Source: Strongylocentrotus purpuratus (lineage: Eukaryota > Echinodermata > Echinoidea > Camarodonta > Strongylocentrotidae). From it: a stretch of 64,000 bases of DNA. The number at the start of each line of letters is the position of its first letter. The stretch's first letter is position 1. The stretch spans positions 10,085,274 to 10,149,273 of the forward strand of contig NW_022145609.1 in assembly GCF_000002235.5 (NCBI RefSeq). The letters run 5' to 3'. A program made the translations under genes and the position numbers. Below are positions 41,600 through 53,500 of the stretch, piece by piece. The notes under the pieces are model-generated. The model saw only the letters and a program-made list of their open reading frames with translations. It made no database searches and was not told where the DNA came from.

Positions 41600-44500
41600 A
41601 AGGGAGAGGGTAAAAGGAAAAGAGAGATTAAGAGGAGAGAAAAAGAGAAAGAGAGAAGACGTAAAGGAGGGTATAGAAAAGGTTGAGGAATGAGAGAAAA
41701 GATGGAGGGAGACCAACAACAAAAGGGAACAAAATTGAACTCTGTATGTATCATAATCAGTACTCATTTGTTATTTCTGAACATGATCTTGAAGGCTACT
41801 CTGACCTGGCCGAGGAGGGGGTGTGGAAGTGGGTCACATGTGAGTCACCTGATGCATGGCAGCAGAGTCTTTGGGCACCGGGCTACCCACAGAACGGTCT
41901 AGATGACTGCGGCGTGTTTGATCCTGATAACATGACCATCTATGATCAGGTCTGTGACGTGGGTGACTTCAATTTTATCTGCGAAGTCACACCAAAAGGT
42001 GAGATAGTTGACATTGTGAACAAAGGGATATTGATGATATAGATGATCAATGTAATTCCACATAGTGCCCCCATTGTGTTTGAATTTGCCATTTGTCCCT
42101 ATTATGGCCATCTACTCTGTTGCCCATGGAGTTGGAATAAAGTTTTCTGTAAGTGAAAAGATTGTGACAATATGATTCATTCATGATAGATAAAACTTAA
42201 ATGTTCTAAGGACTTTACTGATTGATAAATTTTTAATAGAAAATATAAACTTCATCTATCATTCATAAATCATATTGAAATTCCTCCATCACAGTATATT
42301 GATAAGATCATTATGTTATCATTGATTTTTATCACACAGATCAATAACTACTGCAAGGCTCGAGCTTTCCAATGTTTTCATTTCTTTTTTCTTTTTAGAC
42401 GACCATTTACTCTGTTTGCATTTTTATTTATACAGATTTTCGTGTAGGAGATGACAACGTCTTTAATCTCAATGCCACTGCCATTGGATGGGATACCATA
42501 CGAGTCACCTGGAACGTGTCTGAATACAACTGTGATGTCATTGCTTACAACATCTACTATCTGGATACCTTCTTGGGAGGTCAGCCTGAGTGGGGTAAGT
42601 CTCTCTCATAGTTTCATCATGGAGGCATGATGGCTCAGTGGTAGAGCAGTGGTCTCGTAACCGGGAGATCCTGGGTTCAAAACCAAGTCAACGCGCTAGT
42701 GCCCTTTGGGAAGGCATTAGTCTTTATTACCAAGTCAATGCTTCAGCTTGGGTGAGAGCTGCAACCTGGCTATATATGTTGCAACTTAGCACTCCTTATT
42801 AGGTGTGTCAGAGCATTATTACTAAATAAGTTTTGCTGCTTTTCTCTAATTATTGTCTTTGTCAGCTACCCATTTCCCCTTCTAAATTCCTTTGTGCATA
42901 TCATTATTTTTTTCCAGCTCTTGTGTATGGTGGTGAAGTAGATAGCTACGACATCACCATGGTACAGCCAAGCACTCGTTACAGCATCAGTGTCTCCGCT
43001 GAGCGACAGGAAGTAGAGCTCCCTCAAGTGGGACCAGTCTACGTCACAACACCTGAAGGTGACTTTCACATTATATATCAAGATAAGATAAGGTTGAGAC
43101 CACTCAAGGGTAACATTGGCAGTGGTCTCTGTAAAGACTGGAGGGACAATCAGCCCCCTCTGGTACATACATGTACCTTTGCAATTCGTGTTCTTTGATG
43201 AAGTTTTATCCAAAAACTGCCACCATGACTGTATAGCTTCAAGGCTTATAGGCACTACTAAATTGAACCATCAATTTCTGGGCCTTTTTTTCCACATATT
43301 ATGTAATTTTCCATATTAAAAAAAACAATGTGAAGATATAAATACTTTAATTACCAATGATTCAAATTAAGATATTAGTTCAAATATATAAATTGATCGA
43401 TTCGCCACCAGCCAATATGCTTTTTTTAAAGGGTCTTTTAAATGATGCTATTTGTAATTGTTATTGTTTCAATTATTTCTTCCTCCTTCAATCCACTATC
43501 TTTCATCTCAGGACCATGTCCGGCTTACTATGAGTCTGGCCCTAACGGAGGCTGCTATCGATTCGTCACTAGCCAGTATGGTTCTATATGGACTAGCGGA
43601 AGCAGTGGGTGTTCATCGGTCGAAGACTCTGACCTGGTGGTCATCGACAACCAGATGGAGTTTGATTTTATCGTCAATCGCACAAAGGATTTCAATCTAA
43701 TTAGAGATTGGTGGATAGGTGAGTCTACAAAGTTGATGTGGGTTCGATCCCCAACATGCCACTATAGTTCCTTAGGCAACATTTGCCACTACATACCCAG
43801 GAGAGAAATGGGGACCTGGTAGGATGACGAAAGCTGTGTGATGGTAATTGCCATATATGCCCTCAACATGACGTTATGGTAGGAATACTTCCATGGAGTG
43901 GAGATGGTGCACATTGTGTGCATGAATGAATCTGATGACAGAGGTAATAGTAACATCTTTGAAGTGCTTTAATTGAGACAGCATCCTGTATTTAAGCGCT
44001 ATATAAATCCAGATTCATTATTTTAGTACAAGAAGTGGTTCATCTATCCCTGCATGTGGTTGATTGAAGCCATAACCCTAGTCCTAACCAAATTGCACCT
44101 GCACATCAGTTTCGTATTGTACCCAATTTGTATAGATATCAAGATCTTTGCTCACCTCCCCAATTTAACATGTACAGATATATACCGGGTAGGTGAAACT
44201 AAACATCAAGAGATGTGTAAAACCTATAAGTGGGACTAAAAAAGAGGGCATAAATTTATACTCAAACCTATAAGACACTAGCCCTCTGAATTGGTGTCTG
44301 AGTCTTGGAAAATTTCAAATAAGTTATAAGTTGCTTTTGTCACCCCTGACCAGCAGATTGTATCCTTCTCTCTCTCCTCTCCACTTCCCTAAAGCTGTTT
44401 GTATGTATTATGATATTTCTATGTATCATCTGATTGTTATACTCACTGTATGTTTTCTCATTGGTCAAATAAATAATAATAATAATAATAATAATAAGTT

Positions 44501-47500
44501 TGAAATTTTCATTTTGTTCATCTACTTTAGATGTGGACTTGTTAGCCATGCTGATAAGCAATCGTTTAAGCAAGCTTTTCAAGTATGTTGTACTACTCAT
44601 GTACCAGTGGTGATTGCTTTATGGTCAATTTCTAATACTAACTGAATTCCTAACTTCCAACACTGTACCTAAAAGTAAACCTAAATCTAAGCCCAATCAT
44701 TATAATACCCTAGTCATATTGCCAAAATCGACTCCACACCTTCTCAAAACTGACCAATTCTGGGCCATTTGGGCTAATGCAATGTTGGTCTGGTGTCAGT
44801 CCTATTTTGGTGACTGGGATATTAAATTACATGTGAATAAATCAAACATTCATTATAAATTGTATTAATATACAGATGCAAATGAGATAGGTATTTTTGA
44901 TGTTCCTTTGCAGGGTTCTCTGATTTCTCTGTGGAGTCTGACTGGCGATGGGTGACCTGTGAGGCCCCTACCGACTGGCAGAACACCATCTGGGAGACTG
45001 GTTACCCTAGAAACGGTCTCCATGACTGTGGGGCTCTCAGTTCAGACAGCCGTCAAGTAATTGATGCTGTCTGTGACACACCCAATTATTATATCTGCGA
45101 GATTACACCAAAAGGCAAGTTTCATAATAAAGAGTTTGTAGTGAATTATTGTTGATGTCCTGTACTTTGCAAATGTTTCAACCTGTTGGTAAAATAATAA
45201 AACCTCTACGGAAAATGATGGACGCTTGATAACAATTGAAATGTGGTGGTAATCCATTCTCTGTACATCTTGTCCTAAAAAACAAGTGGATGGTGTTAAC
45301 TTATGTGGAGGTGACTTGTGAAGTCTGATTTTTGAAATTTTTAGAAGCATAAAGAACGTTGGTCAGTAACTAATTACTATAAAGGCACTGTGTAAAAGAC
45401 TGTTATTGTAATCATGATCATTAGATCATAAGACTGATTCATTAGTGACTCTCATTTGTGACTTGTCAATGATGAAATTGTACTTTTAAACTTAGTATAA
45501 GTTCTGTTGCTCGAGAAAATGTATGAGTTAAAAGGATACTTGTTTAAGTGTCCTTCCTTGTTTAGAAAAAGGCTTGATTATAATTCAGTATATTTTTTAT
45601 TTCAAGTGTCAAACAGTGGGATATTTCAATCTACAGGTAATGACAAGAAAATGCTCTTCCACCTGATTTCAACCAGAATACCATATTACACCCTACAAGG
45701 GAGTTAACAGATATCACATGGTACAAATGACCCCAAATATCCACAGACCTATTACACATGGAGAAGTTCCACTTTGAGCATATTAGAATAATAACTGCCA
45801 AAGTCCTAGATGTGCTTCATGAATACCTTTTGTTTGCCCTCTTGAAAAGAATACTTCCACATGCGTATCATAGAATGTACCGTTGGTGCATAAATGATTA
45901 ATGTTACATAACTTTCATGAGTGCATATCCAGTATTCATCTCTGTGGGTTTTTACCTTTTTGGTACAAATGACCTTTATCTGCCCATGCGCAGATTGTAT
46001 CTGTAAACTCCCTTATTACAATCAAACAGGTTTCAGTGTCAGTTAAAATGAATTCATTGATTTAAACTTTGATGTTGCAGGTTTTACCGATGCTGATATG
46101 AACATACGTGATGTGATGGCATCCCCCATATCTAGCACTGAGGTACATGTCACTTGGATGCTTTCCAACATCACATGCAACGTCTATGGATACAAGATCT
46201 ATTACGGCATACAAGGAGAACCATTTGAAAGTAAGAAGTTTATTTGATTGTTCCATTATTAACTCCTTCAAGGTTCATTCATCTGTGGGTCTTGGAATCT
46301 GAGGATTGTGACCAAATAAAACATACTTTTTTTTCTCTTCTGTTATTTCCACCTTTTTTTGTTTGTTTGCTGGCCATCTGTATTTCAATTCAATTCAATT
46401 CAATTCAATTCATTTTATTTATTTTCATTTTCAACAAAAAAAGAACAAAGGTATATACAATGATAAGCATTTGCAATATATAAGAAAGTGAAAATAGGGA
46501 ATTAAAAAATGGTCTTGTGGAGGCATACATGTAGTTCCCCTAACAGTAGTTAAGAGATTTACATATACAAACAAAACTAAAAAGGAAACATACATGACAA
46601 AACATGATTTGATTTGATTGCTTATCGTATATACTCGTTCATTTATTCTTCTCCTGGTATTCTTAGATAAGTAAAACTTCTTGAACATTCTCTGTTTCTA
46701 TGTATAGGCATAAGTGTGATTCATTGAAGAAAAATATAGATCAGTAGTTGTTAAATGCATCTTTTTTTTGCATTTCATTTGTTCATAATGTCTGATATTA
46801 AAATTTGATTCACAATGATGCATAGTTTACCACATGACACAGAGAAGTATACACGTACAGTCAAACCTGCTTTAGTGACCACCTGTCTACAAACATTTGT
46901 TGTTTCCTTGAAAATGGTTTCTCATTGAATCATGTACTAACGGAACCTGTCTACAAAGACCGCCTGTCTACGAAGGCCACTTTTTGTGTTTCCCTTGGGT
47001 GGTCGCTTCAGACAGGTTTGACTGTATTTAGCATATATTTTGCACCAGTTTTGATAGCAGTTATTCCAAACCATCTCAATGCAATTGTTGGTTTAATTCT
47101 TTGTCTTGTCTTTGTGCTCTCTTCTTTTAGTTACGCAGTTCCATCTGGTCTACGGTGGTAACATCACATCTTTGACTGTATCCTCACTGACACCCTCGAT
47201 GCCCTATGAGTTCCATGTTGCTGCTCTGATCCCTGATAGACTGGAGCTACCAAAGATAGGACCAGCTAATGCAACCACATATTCAGGTACATCACAGAAG
47301 GCCTGTCTTCATCAGCTCGAGATTGCCAAAAAGCCCGCTCTTTCTGATTTGGGAAATAATCCTGAAGATACAAATGGCTTCTTCATCAGCTCGAGCTCGT
47401 GAAATTAGCTCAAGATATTTGCTCAGCGTTGATTCATAATGGGGATCTTTGGGCTAGTGAAGACACACCGGACATATAGCGGGATATTTTGCAAACTAGC

Positions 47501-50500
47501 CCAAGATATCTTGGGAAGATTATCTCAACCAAATATCTGGCTAATTGCAACTTTGGGCTGATGAAGACGCTAGATAATTTGCGATCAGGATAGTTCAATT
47601 AGCGGGATATATGGCAATATCGAGCTGATGAAGACAGGCCTAATGTTAACCCGATGACTACTCAATTCTCTGATTCCCATAGGCTTAATACAGGGATCAC
47701 CTGGTTCCAGTAGGCAGAGGGTTAAATATCCTTTATTTGATATACTTGTCATTTTTATCAGTAATGGAATCCAGTAAATTCAAGGAGGGTATACCACTTT
47801 GTATCCCCGACATGTGGAAATTATTAAGGAAAATGCTTTCCAGAGATTTACTGTAACTTTATCATATGTACAAAACTAATGTCAATAACTCATCACTTCA
47901 GTGACCAACACTTTAAATGTATAAATGTATATGAAAATTTGACAAGAAATTACACTGGGCTCCATCTACAGGCTCACAACAATTTATAGATACATGTACT
48001 TGTAGTTGGAAGATGCTTTGGACAAGAGTTACTCATGCGTATCGGACCATGGGTACCATACAGTCATATGATGGAACTATGATGAAAGTTTTAGCTTAAT
48101 ATTTATTTAAATTTTATATTATATCACAAATTCAATCTAAATTTACATTAAAGCGACATGATTGTACACTTTATTTGAAATTGGCCATATTGAAATGCTA
48201 TGCCTAATGTCCTTTGTAACACAGAATGTGGACGGACCGTCGTAGACGAGGATGGTATGATTATGAATGCTGACTACCCCAATGGATACGCTGGTCCTGA
48301 GACATGTGAATGGCTCGTCAGTGCTCCCTCGGACCAGTACGTCCTTCTGCAGGTAATACATTAGCAGTTCTAGACTCTAAACCCCTCACAGATACACAGT
48401 AGAGTGGTGTTAACTCCTCCTGTGCAGTGGAGGCAAAACATGCTCAAATATTTTCAAAGTTGTTGATTTTGTATTATGTTCATTATGCAGAGAGAGAGAG
48501 AGATAAAGAGAGAGAAATAGAGTAGTATGGTTATAGAGATACTGCCTATGGGTTTACTGTATACATGTCTTTAAAGAACTTAGCTTTAAATGCCAAGAAA
48601 GTTTAAACCACTAAAAATTGGGTAAAGTATCATTATTACCTTAAAAGAGCAGCTTGTCTTCATCTTAAAATTGAAACTAAGTTCATGAAATTTGAAGTTC
48701 AATACAATGGAACAATGTTTGTATGTAGATGAACAATGAAAGAAGGTAATACAGATTGAAACTGTCTCAAAAACTTGGGTTATTGATACATATCTGTAAA
48801 CTTGTTGACATTGTGTAATTTGATGAAAACTGACACTTTGTGTTTATTTGTTTAATTTAGATACTTGACTTTGACACCCGTGCCGGAGCTGACTTTGTGG
48901 TGATCGGTAGCGGCCTTGACTTTTCTACAGAGACCACCCTCTATGTTCTTTCCGGGTCTAGGGCCAACGCTGGGACCACACCCATCCCTGGCAAGGTACT
49001 CAGTCCGGGTCAACACCTGTGGATATCCTTCAAGACCTCAGAAGCGACCCTTGATCATGCCGGGTTCCAGATGGCTGTCACAATGGTCGCTCAAGGTAAG
49101 ATTATGTTGTGGGCATGGGGATTGTCATACAAAGAGAATAAATGCCCTTATTTTCAGAAGCAACATTTACATATGTAGGATTTAGAGGTTTAGCAGCAGT
49201 GATTATTTATTTAACTGTAAAAAAGCTTCTTTTTGAAATTGAATGTTAATCATAATTATTATTACCTGGACAAACCAAGTAATAATAATAATAATAATAA
49301 TAAAAACGATGCTTATAAAGAGCTTACCACCAATGTCTCTTAGCGCTGAAGTGTATGATATCTTACAGAAGAATAGTAGTAGTAGTGATGGTGTATATTA
49401 TAGTAATATTTCCTATTAATATATGGTATGATATGTAATGATGTACTAAGGGTAGAAAGCTCCCCTTTACACAAAAAATGAAGGAAAAAAAATCACACAA
49501 GACCTCTTTGCTTTCCTCACGTTTTCCCTGAAGGTCCTGGTACACCTGAAAGACAATATGAAGAGATCACAGAGGAAGGAACCTTCACATCGCCGGGATG
49601 GCCAGATAACCACCCAAATCTTGTGGTAACATATTTCATACATTCTCTATCCAGTGTATATAATTATAATAATAATAATAACAGTGGCTACTTGTATAGC
49701 GCACAGGTCCACCTTTCAGTGCTCATGGTGCTTAGAGAAAAATACATGTAACAAACATAAGAAAGAAAAAACAAAAAAGGAAGTTTGAAATTCTCCTCGA
49801 CATAGTAAATTAGAATATTGCAATAATTACAACGAGAAAAAAAAAAAGTTTTCAGTTGTGATTCAAATGTTTCTGTTGACGACAGTTGACATATTTGTAG
49901 AGGGATCGGAGTTCATTCCAGAGTTTGGGACCCATGGCTGAGAAAGCCTGATTGCCCCAAGCATGTTTTATTCCAGGTGTATGAAAATTGTGTACTATAA
50001 GATGTTGAATAAAAAGCCCAAGGTAAATGTGTCTCGGGCAAGAACCCATGGAAAATAAATCTGCAAGGAAAAATGTTATCATCAAAAATATTTATATCAG
50101 ATACATTGTTATTTGCGATGCTTGTGCAGTTGATAGCACATTGATGTTAAGACAATAATCCAACCGGTGCTATAGCTCTCCTTAGAACTATAAGCTAAGA
50201 AAGATAACCAACAGTCTTTTTTCAAGATTCCCAACAGTCCTTTTCAGGACTACACTCACATCCTCAAGAAAGATTACACAGAGTCCTTTCCAGGTCTCCT
50301 GAATCCTCCCCCTTCTCTCACATGGTGCAACCGCAAGCCTACTGTCTATCTACATTACCATGCAAGCCAATACTTATAAGCAGCATCTGACAATAATCCT
50401 ATTTTCACAAACAAAATTGCTCTCACCTTTCTCATCTCACCTCACCTCACCCAGGACTTAACATGGACCCTGCTTGCTCCCAAGACTGGTCGAGTCCGAA

Positions 50501-53500
50501 TCACCTCCCTCGAGGGCTTCCTGGAAAGCGACTACGACACGCTCACCATCGGGTACGGAAACCCGGATTCCTCTGTCCTCGGCTTCTACACAGGGGACTT
50601 CAAAATCGACGAGACCCTGGAGTCGCCCACTTATAACTTCTGGGTGCGGTTCCAAGCCGATGAGACGGTATCCAATAAGGGTTTTACCCTGAACTGGGAG
50701 TCATTTGATGATCAAGGTAGTGTTACAGATGTGTTTTTTCCCTCCTTTTGACTGGTCTGGATTCTTATTTGCTCTCAATTTCTGTCTTGCACTCTTCATT
50801 CTATAATATTTCACAGTAGAATGTAAAATATATCTTTTTTGTTTCTCTTTACAGTAGAATCTAAATCATTTGTCCAGTTTTCTCAATAAAGAAGTTGATC
50901 AAATTTGGTTAAGATAAATAGATGATTACATTTACAGTACACTGTATGTCATCAGCTAAGAGCCTGAAGGGTTGTTTGATTCAGACATTTCTTTCATAAA
51001 GATAACCCCTTTCTTGCACTCTGGAAACGATGTAGCTTTTTGTCAACCAACTTACATGTATGTTATTATGTTTACATTTAATTCACTGAATTGTTATTTA
51101 GTGCCCAATATTTATTTAACTGCAAATTTTTACCATGGTTCAGGAAGTCCAATACAATACAATTCAAATAAATTAAGTCAGTGCAATAATTTGATCATAT
51201 TGAATTCTGCTATCCAATTCTATTTACTTGTAGAATCCTGTGGGACCCAAGAGTTGCTGGAAGGTTCTGGGACCGTGATGTCTCCGAACTATCCTCAACC
51301 CTACCCTGACAACCAGGAATGTACTTGGTATATCAGACTACCCAGTATGAATCATCTAGTGAGGATAGAGTTCACTGCCTTCTCACTGGAAGAGAAGTAA
51401 GTTCCTGCTATTTGTAACCTTCAGTATACTATTTAAGCATATGCTCCAGTGACAGTTGCTCCAGCGACAGTTTCTTTAAAGCCCCACTGCACTACTTATA
51501 GCTATACTTGGCCCCTCTATATAGCAAACAATGCCTAATCGGTGACCGTTGGTTCCCCATGGTCCCCTTTTTCTTATGTTAATTGAGAGCTGAGTTGATG
51601 AGATAACCACCTGTCAGTGACCATACAGGGAGGTCTTATCCCTCATGGCCAAACTAGTGCAGATGAGCTTTAATACTCCTATCATTTGAATTCCTCACTG
51701 CTAACCTGGACCCAGAATGTAACCTTTAACCTAATAAACCCTGACCCTAACCTTATGTGTTTTAACCCATTACATATGGTAACTAAGTGGCCTGTGGGAA
51801 TGAGATACCTCAGTAGTTAATGGGTAAAGAAATAAAGCCTTGAGCAAATGTTGCCATCCAGAGCAAAATGTCAGATGTATGTCTCCTTTTTATTTGTGAT
51901 TCACAGTATATTGTTTCTATTAGTGAGGATATCATCTGCTGGTAATGGGTTTCATATTATTACAGTTTCATATGTCTCATGTGTAAGACGTTTCATTCTA
52001 TTCCCCAATGGGTTAAAAGTTTCATACTATTTGCTACCGAGTTAAAAGTTTCCTACCATTTGTATCATTTTCCTTTGCCCAAACAGCCATGATTTCTTAG
52101 TGGTCGGTACAGGAAAGACAGTCAACGAGGAAGTGATAGCCATACTGACTGGAGGCTCTCTACCTGCTCCCATAGACAGTGCTAGTTACCGTATGTGGCT
52201 ACAGTTCAAGACTGACGAGTCCTTCTCAGCTACAGGATTCTCTCTGGAGTATTCTAGCATAGACAACCCAGGTAAAGACAATGATGATTGGGAGGTAGAC
52301 AATTTAAATTAGGTGGTCTTTACATTCTTTACTCTATTGTAAACACTGATCTTTGGTAACACATACCCCCCCCCCCAAGAAAGACATTTTAGACAGTCTA
52401 TCTTTCTATAGACATGGTCACTGTAAGTATATAGCAGACCTGCCAACCAGTGCGATTTAGTCATATTTTGTACGATCTTTAGAAGCAAATACGATTTTCC
52501 TCAAAAAAATACGATTTTCAAATAAATAAATAATTTTTCGTGTGTATGTGCCATTTTCTATGTTAAAATGCACATTCTGTTCTGTAAAGTATTCTACAAG
52601 CATCTCACATCTGCAGTTTGGGGATGTTCATTGGCTCATCGAACACAACAGTCGTGATGAAATCATGCATATATTCAACCAATGATCCATTAAAAGATTT
52701 CTTCCTGTATGTAGGAATGTTAAGAGGCATTGATCCGCGTAACAGTCCGTGTTTATTTTTAAGAATACAACTTTTGTTAGTAAAATACAACTTTTGGGAT
52801 TGAAGAATACAGTTTTTGAACTCCAGAGGTTGGCAGGTCTGATATAGTTTGATACAGTGTTATATTCATATTTCCATCATTACGTACAACAATCAATGCC
52901 CAGCCTTCCATGTAGGTTTCTCCATTGATGCAGGGATCCTAACACGCTGCATACCTTCTCTTAATACAGAACCACCCACACCGTACAATGAGATCACTGA
53001 TTCTGTCGTCTTCATTGTAGAAGGTGAACCTGTAGGTTGGGTAAGTTATGCCTATCACATTCAACTCACATTAATCATGCCTGTTCCATGTAGAAAATAC
53101 AAATAACTTTCGGATTAGAATTCCCAGAGTGAGATATTACTGTAATTTTTTTTTTCAAAGAAAATTTTATTCAATCATTCTTGAGCAAGAACGAAACAAT
53201 AGATTTGAACAAAGTACATGTTGTGACATATCGGTAAAACAAACATTGTTACATCAGTTGCACAATTTTTTGTTTTATCGTGAATCATCTTCCATGGAGA
53301 AAATATCTACACAATTATCTGTTTGTGATTCACAAAGAAATAGAAACATTCCTGTCTTAGTTCCCACGTATACATGTAGACCAACATCTAAATTCTGAAA
53401 GGGTTATTGAGGAATATATAAAATGTCATTCTTATAAATATTTTTGCATATATCTTGCTGTTTTCAATACAGAAGAAGGGAAGATATACTTGATATTCGA

